Shown: positions 34,088 through 44,392, numbered from the stretch's first letter. The stretch is DNA of 64,000 nucleotides from Nitrospira lenta (GCA_945865525.1 CAMBDY010000002.1:59188-123187); one strand, 5' to 3'. Made by a program: numbers and translations. The notes: generated from the sequence alone by a model not told the origin.

Positions 34088-34804
34088 ATGACCCTGCTCG
34101 CAGCACGTTCACATATTGCCACCGCACGCGCTATCACGATCCTAACTGGTGCAGGGATTTCAGCTGACAGCGGCGTCCCAACCTTTCGAGGACCAGAAGG
34201 CTTATGGCGCAACTACCGAGCAGAAGATCTTGCAACCCCGGAGGCCTTTGCATCGGACCCCCGATTAGTCTGGGACTGGTACAACTGGCGACGGGAATTG
34301 GTTGCCACAAAACAACCAAACCCTGCACATCTCGCGCTGGTAGATCTTGAGCGTCGCAGGCCCGAAGCATTCTGGCTCATCACGCAAAATGTCGATGGGC
34401 TCCACCATGCCGCAGGATCGCAACACCTCTCAGAAATTCATGGCAACATCTGGAAGGTGCGTTGTACGGGCTGCGGCTTGGTCTCGGACAACCGTACAAT
34501 CCCGCTCCAGACTCTACCGATCTGCCTTCAATGCAGTGGACTACTTCGGCCTCATATCGTCTGGTTCGGGGAGTCACTCCACGAGGATGATCTGCGGCGC
34601 TGCAATGAGGCGTTGCGGTCCTGCGATGTCTTACTGATGATCGGCACGTCTGGAGTGGTCTATCCAGCAGCAGGCTTCGCGGCTATCGCAAAGCAAGCCG
34701 GCGCACTTATTATCGAGATCAACCTTGAGAATACTCAGCAGTCGAGCCTCGCTGACCTCTCACTGCAGGGCCGAGCAAAGGATCTGGTTCCGTTACTGTG
34801 TTGA
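34088..34804 (+). CDS. cobB: Sir2-family NAD-dependent protein deacylase
   Basis: This 238-residue sirtuin shows GAGISADSGVPTFRG (NAD binding), TQNVDGLH, the catalytic histidine in EIHGN and two CxxC zinc pairs (CTGC, CLQC). WYNWRRE carries the Tyr-x-x-Arg of class III sirtuins, which prefer succinyl or malonyl lysine over acetyl lysine. It is divergent from the reductase at 34022, and its end overlaps the convergent HAD gene by 12 bases. Confidence 0.93.
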   Translation: MTLLAARSHIATARAITILTGAGISADSGVPTFRGPEGLWRNYRAEDLATPEAFASDPRLVWDWYNWRRELVATKQPNPAHLALVDLERRRPEAFWLITQNVDGLHHAAGSQHLSEIHGNIWKVRCTGCGLVSDNRTIPLQTLPICLQCSGLLRPHIVWFGESLHEDDLRRCNEALRSCDVLLMIGTSGVVYPAAGFAAIAKQAGALIIEINLENTQQSSLADLSLQGRAKDLVPLLC

Positions 34805-35518
34805 GGGTATAACCAGGGGCAAGAGTTCGTCTAACGTCCTGATCACATGGCCACCCGTCGACTGAGCCAGTCCAGTTCGATCTAACAACACACCCGTCAA
34901 ACCCGCTTTTGTCGCGCCCTCCAGATCGTCTCTGAGGCTATCGCCGACATGCATCGCTTCGCTAGGATCGATCGCATGTTTTTCCAAGGCAATGTCGAAA
35001 ATCTTTGAGGCAGGCTTGGCGCACATGGAAAGGCTGGCAATGGTCACTGTATCGAAGAGCCGATCGATGCCGAGGCCACGGATCACGGAGAAGAGTCTGG
35101 TATCGAAGTTGGAAATGATTCCCAATTCGAAACCCGCTTCACGCAGCCTGGTCAAAACGACATACGTCTCAGGAAACAGGCTCCAGGAACGAGGATCTTC
35201 AAATACCTGAAAAACCTGTTCGAAGAATTCGTCGAACCGCGCAAACATGCCAACGCGGTAAAATACGTTATGGACGATGTCGAACCACCAAAGCCGCTCG
35301 CATTGCTTTAGCTTAAGCGGGTCTGTGACGGCAAAAATCGGCGGAGATGCGTCGCGAAAGGCCCGCTGAAAGGCTTGTGCGATTAAGTCTTGAGAATCGA
35401 GTGTCTGTTTAAACCCGAACTGGACCGCATGCTGGAGATAGATATCCGACACCGAGCCGTTCACATGAAACAGGGTTTCAGCCGCGTCGAAAAATATAAC
35501 TTGAATTGATGATTTCAT
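34793..35518 (-). CDS. HAD-superfamily hydrolase (REG-2/YjjG-like)
   Basis: This 241-residue protein has the HAD motifs: FFDAAETLF with the nucleophile aspartate, where the usual second aspartate is alanine as in the REG-2-like group, LGIISNFD (motif II), the lysine in CAKPASKIF (motif III) and HVGDSLRDDLEGA (motif IV). A helical cap lies between motifs I and II. It probably dephosphorylates a small metabolite. The substrate cannot be read from sequence. Confidence 0.85.
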   Translation of the reverse strand: MKSSIQVIFFDAAETLFHVNGSVSDIYLQHAVQFGFKQTLDSQDLIAQAFQRAFRDASPPIFAVTDPLKLKQCERLWWFDIVHNVFYRVGMFARFDEFFEQVFQVFEDPRSWSLFPETYVVLTRLREAGFELGIISNFDTRLFSVIRGLGIDRLFDTVTIASLSMCAKPASKIFDIALEKHAIDPSEAMHVGDSLRDDLEGATKAGLTGVLLDRTGLAQSTGGHVIRTLDELLPLVIPSTQ

Positions 35519-36052
35519 TAGTCTTAGGAGTCCTCGCCCTTCATCATTGGGCAGTCCATTCAGCGTTCGAAGTTACCCGCAGAAATGGGGCGTGCACGAT
35601 GAGTTCCCGTCTCATCATCGTCGACTATCATTTGAGCCCGATGATCTTCACGGGGTTCTGCAAAGAAATTTGCAAAGTGGATCACGTCAGGAAAAGAGAT
35701 CTCGCCTCTCTGATCAGCTCCTCGAGCCGTGTGGACGACCCGCACTTACGCTCGCTAGGGATCAAGGCCCCTTCGACCAAGGCTTTTCACCCTGAACCTC
35801 TTTTGAAGTTATCACGGGGTTGAAAGCACCCCAGGCCACCAAACAAACGAGGCAAAAAAGAAATCCTCCTCCTGGTCATCGGCCTCGCAGGCGGCGGGCT
35901 GAGGAGCTGGCGCAGCTAATACTAATAGTGGCCGCGTGCGAACAGATCGAATCGAGTGCTCACTAGCTCGTGTCAGGGCCAGCCGAAGCACAGATCGCAG
36001 AAGAGCTCACCCGCGTCACCGATACCACGGAGGGCTCTTGCGCTACCCTGCA
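35519..36052. other. Stretch of about 530 bases without a supported gene
   Basis: Open frames exist on both strands (for example plus-strand from 35599 and minus-strand 35560-35745), but none has a convincing ribosome site, domain or natural composition. It could hold a degraded gene or a divergent promoter region. No repeats or RNA gene were recognised. Confidence 0.4.
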
Positions 36053-36166
36053 CTACCCTTTCTTAGGCTTCTTACTTCGCTTGGCTACCGCCAATGCCTT
36101 CACTCGCGCCATGTTCTTCAAATGTTTCTTTCTGGTCTTCCGGTCTTTTTCTCGCCCTGTGGCCAT
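36053..36166 (-). CDS. Tiny highly basic protein
   Basis: A 37-residue protein is encoded from the ATG at 36166, which has GGAGAG at five bases. About two fifths of its residues are Lys or Arg (MATGREKDRKTRKKHLKNMA followed by RVKALAVAKRSKKPKKG). It resembles short lysine-rich proteins of unknown function seen in some Nitrospirota and related genomes, a recollection not checked here. Nucleic-acid or ribosome binding is plausible. Confidence 0.55.
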   Translation of the reverse strand: MATGREKDRKTRKKHLKNMARVKALAVAKRSKKPKKG

Positions 36167-36359
36167 AATCTCTCCAAATCGTAAAAAGTGGAAGCGGAGC
36201 GAACCTCTCGCCCTCGCTCTGTGCGAGTCTGTATAACACACGCCACCACACCCCTCAAGCTATCTGTGGCCCCCTTCTTCCCTTGAGAGGCCGCCATCCT
36301 CATGCTAAGATCGCGCACTTGCAGCGCCCCTCTCACGGTTTCGAGGATGCCAACACGGA

Positions 36360-39122
36360 ATGAGCACACCCCAACTCGACAAAATCTACGACCCCAAAGC
36401 CGTTGAAGCGCGCTGGTATGAGGTTTGGACTCAGAAAGGCTATTTTCACGCCTCGCCGACCCATCCGGGCCAGCCCTACAGCATCGTGATTCCACCACCC
36501 AACGTCACAGGCTCGCTACACGTCGGTCATGCGCTCAATCATTCCATTCAGGACATCCTGGTCCGTTGGCGGCGCATGCAGGGCCGTAATGTGCTCTGGC
36601 TTCCCGGCACCGACCATGCCGGTATCGCCACGCAAAACGTCGTGGAAAAACAGCTAATGACCGAAGGGGTCTCGCGGGAGTCCCTGGGACGAGAACGTTT
36701 CATCGAACGCGTCTGGCAATGGAAAGCCACTTCAGGCGATACGATCATCCGCCAGCAGAAACGGCTCGGCGAATCCTGCGACTGGGATCGGCTGCGTTTC
36801 ACGATGGACGAAGGGCTCTCGAAAGCCGTACTTGAAGTCTTCGTCCGCTTGCATGGGGAAGGCCTGATCTATCGCGGTGAACGGCTGATCAACTGGTGTC
36901 CCCGGTGCCTGACGGCCCTCTCGGATATCGAAGTCGAACACGAAGACAGCAAAGGCAAACTGTACTCGATTGAATACGCGCTTGATCAAACTCCAGCGGT
37001 TCGCCTCACCGTTGCAACGACAAGACCAGAAACCTTGTTTGGTGATACGGCCGTAGCAGTGCATCCCGAGGATCCCCGCTACAATCAATTCATCGGGCAG
37101 CGAGTCCGGCTCCCCCTCACGAATCGCACCATTCCAATCGTCGGCGATGCGATCCTCGTCGACCGCGAGTTCGGTACAGGCGCCGTAAAGATCACGCCGG
37201 CGCACGACTTCAACGACTTTGAAGCAGGCGAACGACACGGGCTACCGCGGCTGCCCATCTTCGACCACCAGGCCTTACTCAATCGCGAGGGACTCACCGC
37301 CGCCGGGGTTGAACCATCCGTCATCGAAGCCATTGCGACCCTTCCCGCCCTTAAAGCACGGGCCAAGATTGAGCAGCTCCTGAAGGAGCGCTCCCTCCTC
37401 ACCAAAGTCGACGACCATAAAATGGCCATCGGTAAATGCTACCGCTGTAAGACGGTGGTCGAGCCATATCTCTCACCTCAATGGTTTGTGAAGATTAAAC
37501 CCCTAGCTGAACCAGCCATCGAAGCAGTGGTGGACGGACGTATCCGTCTTATCCCAGAAGGCTGGACAAACAACTACCTCAGCTGGATGCGGGACATCAA
37601 AGACTGGTGCATCTCGCGCCAGATCTGGTGGGGGCATCAAATCCCCGCATGGTATTGCCGCAGTTGCGCCAAGGATTTGATCGTCGAAGGTACGGCATCG
37701 ACCGGAGCCATCTTTCCGCGACTCACAATCCTTCACGGAGCGACACCCATCGTCGGGAAAACCGCACCCACAAATTGTCCGACCTGCAACGGCCATGACT
37801 TGATCCGCGACCCGGACGTCCTCGATACCTGGTTTTCCTCAGCCCTCTGGCCATTTTCGACACTGGGTTGGCCGGAGAAAACGCCGGAACTGAAGGCCTA
37901 CTACCCGACCTCTACTCTCGTGACTGGGCTCGACATCCTCTTCTTCTGGGTCGCCCGCATGATCATGATGGGACTGAAGTTTGTAGGCGAGGTGCCATTC
38001 AAAGACGTCTATATCCATGCCCTGGTGCGGGATGCCGACGGGCAAAAGATGAGCAAGTCCAAGGGCAACGTGATCGATCCGCTCTATGTCATGGAGCAGT
38101 TTGGCACCGACGCGCTCCGCTTTACCCTCGCCGCGATGGCCTCGCCAGGGCGCGACATCAAACTCGCAGAGGAACGGATCGAAGGCTACCGCAACTTCGC
38201 CAATAAAATCTGGAACGCAACCCGCTTCAGCCTCATGAATCTGGATGGGCCGCGCGCCATGAATGCGCCCGCTGAACGCAGTTTCCCAGACCGTTGGATT
38301 TTAAGTCGCCTCAATTATACGATCCAGATTGTCACCACGGAACTAGAAGCTTATCGCTTCGACCGCGCGGCTAATGCCCTGTACCAGTTTATCTGGCACG
38401 AGTACTGCGACTGGTACCTCGAACTCATCAAACCTGTGCTCCAAAATCCTGCCAGCCTTGATGCGCCTAGCACCAGACAGACTCTGGTCGATACATTGGA
38501 GACCACGATGAGGCTCCTGCATCCTTTCATGCCCTTTCTCACAGAAGAGATCTGGCAAACCCTCCCACACCAGGGCGAGAGCATCATGCTGCAGCCCTAT
38601 CCGGCCCCTGACACGACGTGGATCGCCCCGGAGATGGACCAGCGGTTTACACTACTCGAAAAAACTATCGGTCTGGTGCGCTCCTCCCGCGTTCTCTTGA
38701 ACTATCCACCGGGGCAACCCATCACCTTCTACGTGTCGCACGAGGTACCTGAGCGACAGACGCACCTAGACCAACTCAGCTCCTTCCTCGCCCATCTCGG
38801 ACGCGGCACGGTCCAACTAGCCCCAATGGCAACCTGGCCGACTGGCAACCTCCTCCGGTTGATTACCGAAGGTTTATCCGTCGGTGTTCTGGTGGCAGGC
38901 GACGTGGATCTCGCCAAAGCGCTGGATCGCCTGCGGAAGCAGCAATTGGAGCAAGCGAAGGAAAGGGAGCGGCTGGAAGCAAAACTGCGCAATCAAGAGT
39001 TTACCGCCAAGGCCCCGCCAGAAGTCATTACTGACCATCAGGATCGCCTAGCGAGTCTGCAACGGGATCAAGCTATGCTCGCCAGCAGCGAGCAACAGTT
39101 GCGCACCATGTTGGGAGCCTAA
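36360..39122 (+). CDS. valS: Valyl-tRNA synthetase
   Basis: This 920-residue class I synthetase charges tRNA-Val. It has the HIGH box (GSLHVGHALNHS), the KMSKS loop (KMSKSKGN), the editing domain with TTRPETLFGDTAVAVHP, zinc-type CxxC pairs, and a C-terminal coiled coil (LRKQQLEQAKERERLEAKL) that contacts tRNA. Length is normal. It heads a same-strand run with nadC three bases later. Confidence 0.97.
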   Translation: MSTPQLDKIYDPKAVEARWYEVWTQKGYFHASPTHPGQPYSIVIPPPNVTGSLHVGHALNHSIQDILVRWRRMQGRNVLWLPGTDHAGIATQNVVEKQLMTEGVSRESLGRERFIERVWQWKATSGDTIIRQQKRLGESCDWDRLRFTMDEGLSKAVLEVFVRLHGEGLIYRGERLINWCPRCLTALSDIEVEHEDSKGKLYSIEYALDQTPAVRLTVATTRPETLFGDTAVAVHPEDPRYNQFIGQRVRLPLTNRTIPIVGDAILVDREFGTGAVKITPAHDFNDFEAGERHGLPRLPIFDHQALLNREGLTAAGVEPSVIEAIATLPALKARAKIEQLLKERSLLTKVDDHKMAIGKCYRCKTVVEPYLSPQWFVKIKPLAEPAIEAVVDGRIRLIPEGWTNNYLSWMRDIKDWCISRQIWWGHQIPAWYCRSCAKDLIVEGTASTGAIFPRLTILHGATPIVGKTAPTNCPTCNGHDLIRDPDVLDTWFSSALWPFSTLGWPEKTPELKAYYPTSTLVTGLDILFFWVARMIMMGLKFVGEVPFKDVYIHALVRDADGQKMSKSKGNVIDPLYVMEQFGTDALRFTLAAMASPGRDIKLAEERIEGYRNFANKIWNATRFSLMNLDGPRAMNAPAERSFPDRWILSRLNYTIQIVTTELEAYRFDRAANALYQFIWHEYCDWYLELIKPVLQNPASLDAPSTRQTLVDTLETTMRLLHPFMPFLTEEIWQTLPHQGESIMLQPYPAPDTTWIAPEMDQRFTLLEKTIGLVRSSRVLLNYPPGQPITFYVSHEVPERQTHLDQLSSFLAHLGRGTVQLAPMATWPTGNLLRLITEGLSVGVLVAGDVDLAKALDRLRKQQLEQAKERERLEAKLRNQEFTAKAPPEVITDHQDRLASLQRDQAMLASSEQQLRTMLGA

Positions 39123-39125
39123 CTG

Positions 39126-40004
39126 ATGATTAAAGCTCCGGTTACCGCCATCCGCCGAGCCATCAGGGTGGCACTCCAGGAAGACCTCCCCCACGGCGAC
39201 GTCACAACGGCCGTCCTCTTTCCTGCTCCCGTTCCTGCGCGTGCCAGAATCGTCGCCCAGCAATCTTTGGTGGTCGCAGGACTCGCCGCAGCCATTCAGG
39301 TGTTTCGCGCCATCAATCCCTCACTCGTTCTCTCCATCCACCGCCAGGATGGAGAGCTGGCACAGGATGGAGACTGTCTTCTCCAGATTGAAGGGGATGG
39401 TCGATCCATCCTAACGGCGGAACGAGTCGCCCTGAACTTTCTTCAGCAGCTCTCCGGCATCGCCACCTTAACGCGCCAATTCCGCGATGCCGTTCACGGC
39501 TGCCCGGTCACCATTCTGGACACGAGAAAAACAACCCCTGGTTTGCGAGCCCTTCAAAAATGGGCCGTTCTCCTTGGCGGAGGTACAAATCACCGCCCAT
39601 CCCTGAGTGACGGTATCCTCATCAAAGATAATCATCTGGCGCTTCTGCGCCAAACGACCACGCCCATCAAAACCGCCTGCCGGAAAGCCAAGGCCAAAGC
39701 CCCGCGCGACATGACAGTAATTGTGGAGGTGGAATCATTAGCGGAGGTGAAACAGGCCCTCACCGAGCCAGTCGATATCATCCTGCTGGATAACATGACC
39801 CCACCCATGGTCCGTCGCGCCATCAAGCTCATCAAAGGCCATGCGCTCGTGGAAGTCTCAGGCGGTATCACGTTGCGCAATGTACGGGCAATGGCGAAAG
39901 CAGGCCCGGACCGCATCTCTATCGGCGCCCTCACCCATTCCGCTCCCGCCGCGGCGCTGAGCCTAGTGCTTGAGCCATCACACCGGGCTCGCAAAGCGAG
40001 ATAG
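39126..40004 (+). CDS. nadC: Nicotinate-nucleotide pyrophosphorylase (quinolinate phosphoribosyltransferase)
   Basis: This 292-residue enzyme makes nicotinate mononucleotide from quinolinate and PRPP in NAD synthesis. Family marks are EDLPHGDVTT, AERVALNFLQQLSGIAT, TRKTTPGLRALQKWAV, GGGTNHR, IKDNHL and the C-terminal VSGGITLRNV and ISIGALTHS. It starts just after valS and is followed after three bases by birA, so all three are probably co-transcribed. Confidence 0.96.
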   Translation: MIKAPVTAIRRAIRVALQEDLPHGDVTTAVLFPAPVPARARIVAQQSLVVAGLAAAIQVFRAINPSLVLSIHRQDGELAQDGDCLLQIEGDGRSILTAERVALNFLQQLSGIATLTRQFRDAVHGCPVTILDTRKTTPGLRALQKWAVLLGGGTNHRPSLSDGILIKDNHLALLRQTTTPIKTACRKAKAKAPRDMTVIVEVESLAEVKQALTEPVDIILLDNMTPPMVRRAIKLIKGHALVEVSGGITLRNVRAMAKAGPDRISIGALTHSAPAAALSLVLEPSHRARKAR

Positions 40005-40007
40005 CCG

Positions 40008-40847
40008 GTGCAACCTTCACCGCCACTGACCCGGGGCACGATCCAGAGCGCGCTCTCCAGCAAGTGGCTTGGACACCGCATCGAACTATTCGACAGCCTC
40101 CCCTCAACAAATCGGGAGGCCTCACGCCTCGCACAGGCAAACGCCCAGCATGGCACCGTCGTCGTCGCCGATAGCCAGACCGCCGGTCGTGGGCGCTTGG
40201 CCAGAACATGGTTTTCACCAGCCGGCGCTAACCTCTACTGCTCCATCATCCTCCGAATACAACGTCCAGCTGAAGGCCTCACGGAATGGCTCACCTGGCT
40301 TCCACTCGTCTCGGCGCTAGCGGCAGCCAAAGCGATTGAAGCGGTCTCGTCCCTCCATGTGTCTGTGAAATGGCCCAACGATCTCCTGATCTCGAAGCGA
40401 AAGGTCGGTGGGATTCTCTGTGAAAGTGCTTTCGGAACAGGCGCAATCCCTTTCCAGATCATCGGAATTGGGCTCAACGTTAACATCGAGCAGCAGGACT
40501 GGCCAGAGGAGCTTCGCGAGTCAGCCACCTCGATCTGGCACGAACAGCAACGGGCGGTTGACCGCAACCGGCTGCTAGCGCAACTCCTACTTGAGCTCGA
40601 ACAGTGTATTGATGAATTGGCCGCTCACGGAACAAGTCGGTTGGCGCTGACCTATCACCAACGGTGCGCAACCATCGGACAGAACATAAAAGCCACCTTG
40701 GCCAATGGGGACCAGTGCCTGGGGCGCGCCGAGGGTATCGGCCAGGATGGCGCCTTGCTCGTGAGGCCAGACAAAACCCAGCCAGGCTTCAACGCACCCG
40801 AGATCGTGCAGCTGCGTGTTGCCGACATTATCCACGTCCGAACCTAA
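40008..40847 (+). CDS. birA: Biotin-[acetyl-CoA-carboxylase] ligase
   Basis: This 279-residue ligase attaches biotin to carboxylase carrier protein. It has SLPSTNREA, the biotinyl-AMP loop GRGRLARTW, KWPNDLLISKRKVGGIL and GIGLNVN, then the small C-terminal domain. There is no N-terminal DNA-binding domain, so it is a class I enzyme and not a biotin repressor. It starts at GTG three bases after nadC. Confidence 0.94.
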   Translation: MQPSPPLTRGTIQSALSSKWLGHRIELFDSLPSTNREASRLAQANAQHGTVVVADSQTAGRGRLARTWFSPAGANLYCSIILRIQRPAEGLTEWLTWLPLVSALAAAKAIEAVSSLHVSVKWPNDLLISKRKVGGILCESAFGTGAIPFQIIGIGLNVNIEQQDWPEELRESATSIWHEQQRAVDRNRLLAQLLLELEQCIDELAAHGTSRLALTYHQRCATIGQNIKATLANGDQCLGRAEGIGQDGALLVRPDKTQPGFNAPEIVQLRVADIIHVRT

Positions 40848-40890
40848 CAGACTGCTGGCTAAATCGCCCAGCGGAGACATAGAATGAATC

Positions 40891-41700
40891 ATGCTTCTCG
40901 TCATCGATATCGGTAACACCAACATTGTCTGGGGCGTCTATGACGACCGGACCTTGGCGGCGCATTGGCGCATCGCCACAGACGTCAAAAAAACATCCGA
41001 TGAATACGGCATTCTCTTTGCCAATCTTCTTGCCGCAGCCAAACTTCCCGCGCAGCAGCTTACTGGGGCCATCATCTCTAGTGTCGTCCCAGCTCTGACT
41101 GAAACGATCGAGCAAATGCTCGAGCAATACTTCCATCAGCACCCCTTGGTTGTGACGTCGAGCACAGATACGGGACTCATCATCCGGTACGACAATCCAA
41201 AAGAAATCGGTAGCGACCGGCTAGTCAACGCCGTCGCCGCCTATCATAAGTATTGCCGTGATCTGATCGTCGTCGACTTCGGCACCGCCACCACTTTTTG
41301 CGCCATCACGGCAAAGGGCGAATATCTCGGCGGCGTCATTGCCCCAGGCCTCGGCATCTCGGCGGAAGCCCTCTTCACCCGCGCGGCCAAACTGGCTAAG
41401 GTGGAATTGAGCCGCCCCAAAACCGTCATTGGTACAGACACAGCCAGCAGCATTCAATCGGGGCTCTTATTCGGCTATGCAGGTCTGGTCGATACCGTCG
41501 TCCGGCGCATGGAACAGGAATTAGGGCGCACCGCCTATGTCATCGGCACAGGAGGGCTCAGCTCAATCTTGGCCTCCGAAACCACGTCGATCCAAAAGAT
41601 CGAACCCCTCCTAACCTTAGAGGGGCTTGAACTGCTCTACCGCCGCGCTCAGGGCGACCACCCCTCCGCCGTTTCAAAGCTAACCGCACCACGCAAGTAA
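40891..41700 (+). CDS. coaX: Type III pantothenate kinase
   Basis: This 269-residue kinase performs the first step of CoA synthesis. It shows the ASKHA-fold signatures DIGNTNIVWG near the N-terminus, SSVVPALT, DFGTATTFCAI with the catalytic aspartate, GGVIAPGLGIS and the later IGTGGLS. It lies 43 bases after birA in the same direction. Confidence 0.95.
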   Translation: MLLVIDIGNTNIVWGVYDDRTLAAHWRIATDVKKTSDEYGILFANLLAAAKLPAQQLTGAIISSVVPALTETIEQMLEQYFHQHPLVVTSSTDTGLIIRYDNPKEIGSDRLVNAVAAYHKYCRDLIVVDFGTATTFCAITAKGEYLGGVIAPGLGISAEALFTRAAKLAKVELSRPKTVIGTDTASSIQSGLLFGYAGLVDTVVRRMEQELGRTAYVIGTGGLSSILASETTSIQKIEPLLTLEGLELLYRRAQGDHPSAVSKLTAPRK

Positions 41701-41718
41701 TTAATTTCTCTGGCCCCG

Positions 41719-41747
41719 TTGACTTCGTGGAGCCGTGTGGCTATCTC
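41719..41747 (+). promoter_or_regulatory. Putative promoter of the grpE-dnaK-dnaJ genes
   Basis: TTGACT (41719-41724), a 17-base spacer and TATCTC (41742-41747) fit a sigma70-type promoter 22 bases before the grpE ATG. I found no CIRCE inverted repeat in the gap, and no clear sigma32 element, so heat-shock control is not evident here. Confidence 0.4.
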
Positions 41748-41768
41748 CGCAGGATAAGGAATTATTTT

Positions 41769-42323
41769 ATGGCTGAAGATCAGCAGAACACGAATACAAT
41801 CGACAACTTGGACAACTCCTCGCAGGTCACGGAGGAAGTGGGCCCGGTCACAGATCTTCAGCAAGCCCTTGCGGAAAAGACCGAAGAATCGAATGGCCTA
41901 AATGATAAATACCTTCGACTCGCTGCCGAGTTTGATAACTATAAGCGCTTGACCCAGAAGGACCAACGGGACCAGGCCCGCTTCGGCAATGAGTCATTGC
42001 TCAAGGAGCTTTTGCCAGTCGTCGATAATCTCGAACGTGCCATCAAAGCTTCGCGAGAAGGGGGTAGCAGCGACGTCCTCATCCAAGGCGTGGAACTGAC
42101 CCTCAAGCAGTTAACGGCAGCACTGACGAGATTTTATGTCACGCCCATTGAGACAGCTGGCAAGCCCTTCGATCCCGCAACCCATCAATCCGTCACCTCC
42201 GTTCCGTCCGAGAAGATTCCGGAGCAGCATGTGGTGGACGAGTTTCAACGGGGCTATCTCCTGCATGACCGCATCTTGCGGGCCGCCATGGTAAGCATAT
42301 CGACGGGCCGAGCCGACAGCTGA
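41769..42323 (+). CDS. grpE: Nucleotide exchange factor GrpE
   Basis: This 184-residue cochaperone releases ADP from DnaK. It has an acidic disordered N-terminus, a long coiled coil (LNDKYLRLAAEFDNYKRLTQKDQ), LLPVVDNLERAIKA, and the beta domain with PFDPATHQSV and GYLLHDRILRAAMVSIS. The ATG at 41769 with AAGGA upstream gives the normal start; the frame opens 14 codons earlier without support. It precedes dnaK. Confidence 0.95.
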   Translation: MAEDQQNTNTIDNLDNSSQVTEEVGPVTDLQQALAEKTEESNGLNDKYLRLAAEFDNYKRLTQKDQRDQARFGNESLLKELLPVVDNLERAIKASREGGSSDVLIQGVELTLKQLTAALTRFYVTPIETAGKPFDPATHQSVTSVPSEKIPEQHVVDEFQRGYLLHDRILRAAMVSISTGRADS

Positions 42324-42398
42324 TCGAAAAGAAGCGGTACAATCAATTCATCGTAACTTCATTATCAAAGACAGGATTAGTTAGGAAGGAGTAGACAC

Positions 42399-44318
42399 AT
42401 GGGTAAAGTGATCGGTATCGATCTTGGAACCACAAATTCCTGCGTTTCTATCATGAGCGGTGGTGAACCGATTGTGATCGCTAACGCAGAAGGAGCTCGC
42501 ACCACCCCATCCGTAGTTGCCATCACTGAAAAGGGTGAACGCCTCGTCGGACAGATTGCGAAGCGCCAGGCGATTACGAACCCGGAGAACACTATTTTCT
42601 CCGTGAAGCGCCTTATGGGTCGCAAGTTCCGTAGCCCACAAGTGACCGATGCGGCCAAGCGGCTCCCCTATAAAGTAATTGACGGCGATAACGGCGATGC
42701 CTACGTCGAGTTGCGTGGCAAGCGCTACAGCCCTCCGGAAGTCTCCGCTATGATTCTGCAAAAGATGCGGCAGACCGCGGAAGACTATCTTGGAGAAAAA
42801 GTCACCGAAGCGGTCATCACCGTTCCGGCTTATTTCGACGACAGCCAGCGTCAGTCAACCAAAGATGCCGGCCAGATCGCGGGCTTAACCGTCCTCCGGA
42901 TCATTAACGAACCGACCGCCGCAGCCCTCGCCTACGGCCTGGACAAAAAGAAGGACGAGCGGGTTGCCGTCTACGATTTGGGTGGCGGGACGTTCGACAT
43001 CTCCATCTTGGAAATCGGCGATGGCGTGTTCGAAGTCAAATCAACTAACGGTGACACCTACCTAGGCGGCGACGACTTCGATGAGCGCGTCATGGACTGG
43101 CTAGTTAATGAATTCAAGAAGGATCAAGGCATTGATCTCCGCAAGGATCGGATGGCCCTCCAACGACTGAAAGAAGCGGCGGAACGGGCTAAGATCGAAC
43201 TCTCCTCGTCCCAGGACACTGAGATTAATCTGCCCTTTATCACTGCGGATGCCAGCGGACCCAAGCACCTAGTGATCAAACTGACCCGCGCGAAGCTGGA
43301 GCAGTTGGTCGATGACCTGATCAAACGGTCGATCGAACCCTGCAAGAAGGCGCTTTCCGACGCCGGATTCTCCGCCAGAGACATCAATGAAATCGTTCTC
43401 GTTGGCGGCATGACGCGTATGCCGAAAGTCATTCAAGCCGTTAAAGAATTCTTCGGCAAAGAACCGCACCGGGGGGTGAACCCCGACGAAGTGGTTGCGA
43501 TCGGGGCCGGCATTCAAGGCGGCGTGCTCAAAGGCGACGTGAAAGACGTGCTACTCCTCGATGTGACACCGCTCTCGCTAGGCATCGAAACCCTCGGCGG
43601 TGTCTTCACGAAGTTGATCGAGCGAAACACGACCGTCCCGACTAAAAAGAGCCAGGTCTTCTCGACGGCGGCCGACAATCAAACGGCGGTGACCATCCGC
43701 GTCTTCCAAGGGGAACGCGAAATGGCGAACGACAATAAGCTCCTCGGCCAATTCGACTTGGTCGGCCTGCCACCCGCACCGCGCGGGATGCCGCAAATAG
43801 AAGTGACTTTCGACATTGATGCCAACGGCATCGTCCATGTCTCGGCTAAAGACTTGGCTACCCAAAAAGAACAGTCGATCAAAATCACGGCGTCGGGCGG
43901 TTTGAGCAAAGAAGAAGTTGAGAAGCTGGTCAAGGATGCCCAGGCCCATACGGACGACGATAAAAAACGTCGGAAGACTGCCGAAGCTAAAAACCAAGCC
44001 GATACCCTCATTTATCAGACGGAAAAGAACCTGAGCGAGCATGGGGACAAAATCGCTGCGGAAGACAAGACCAAAGTCGAAGAAGCTGTTGCATCCCTAA
44101 AGAAAGCGATGGAGGGTACGGACCCGGAAGCGATCGAATCTGCCACCCAAGCCTTGACCACCGCCTCCCACAAACTGGCGGAGGAAATGTACAAGGCAGC
44201 CTCCGCCTCGGCTGCATCAGACCCCAGTGCCAGCACGGGTGAGGGAACGGGCGAAACCAAGACGGACGAAAAGGTCGTCGACGCAGAATTCGAAGAAGTA
44301 GACAAAGAAAAAAAGTAA
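42399..44318 (+). CDS. dnaK: Chaperone DnaK (Hsp70)
   Basis: This 639-residue chaperone has [15 protein letters not shown], the phosphate loops [13 protein letters not shown] and [11 protein letters not shown], the linker [16 protein letters not shown] and the substrate-binding domain, ending in an acidic tail ([11 protein letters not shown]). It folds proteins with DnaJ and GrpE, both adjacent. AAGGAG precedes the ATG. Confidence 0.98.
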   Translation: MGKVIGIDLGTTNSCVSIMSGGEPIVIANAEGARTTPSVVAITEKGERLVGQIAKRQAITNPENTIFSVKRLMGRKFRSPQVTDAAKRLPYKVIDGDNGDAYVELRGKRYSPPEVSAMILQKMRQTAEDYLGEKVTEAVITVPAYFDDSQRQSTKDAGQIAGLTVLRIINEPTAAALAYGLDKKKDERVAVYDLGGGTFDISILEIGDGVFEVKSTNGDTYLGGDDFDERVMDWLVNEFKKDQGIDLRKDRMALQRLKEAAERAKIELSSSQDTEINLPFITADASGPKHLVIKLTRAKLEQLVDDLIKRSIEPCKKALSDAGFSARDINEIVLVGGMTRMPKVIQAVKEFFGKEPHRGVNPDEVVAIGAGIQGGVLKGDVKDVLLLDVTPLSLGIETLGGVFTKLIERNTTVPTKKSQVFSTAADNQTAVTIRVFQGEREMANDNKLLGQFDLVGLPPAPRGMPQIEVTFDIDANGIVHVSAKDLATQKEQSIKITASGGLSKEEVEKLVKDAQAHTDDDKKRRKTAEAKNQADTLIYQTEKNLSEHGDKIAAEDKTKVEEAVASLKKAMEGTDPEAIESATQALTTASHKLAEEMYKAASASAASDPSASTGEGTGETKTDEKVVDAEFEEVDKEKK

Positions 44319-44336
44319 CCTAGAATACCGTCAGTG

Positions 44337-44370
44337 AGACCGAGCTTCCTCAATATGCGGGGCTCGGTCT
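44337..44370 (+). terminator. Hairpin between dnaK and dnaJ
   Basis: AGACCGAGC (44337-44345) and GCTCGGTCT (44362-44370) form a perfect 9-bp stem with a 16-base loop, 18 bases after the dnaK stop. There is no T tract. It may partly terminate or stabilise the dnaK message, lowering dnaJ expression relative to dnaK. Confidence 0.5.
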
Positions 44371-44392
44371 TGCTGCACTATCACCCAGAGAA

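Noticed and set aside
35506..35823. Open frames between the HAD gene and the tiny basic gene
   Set aside because: None has a convincing start site or domain on either strand.
41700..41768. CIRCE/HrcA operator upstream of grpE
   Set aside because: The TTAGCACTC-N9-GAGTGCTAA inverted repeat was looked for and is not present, and no hrcA precedes grpE.
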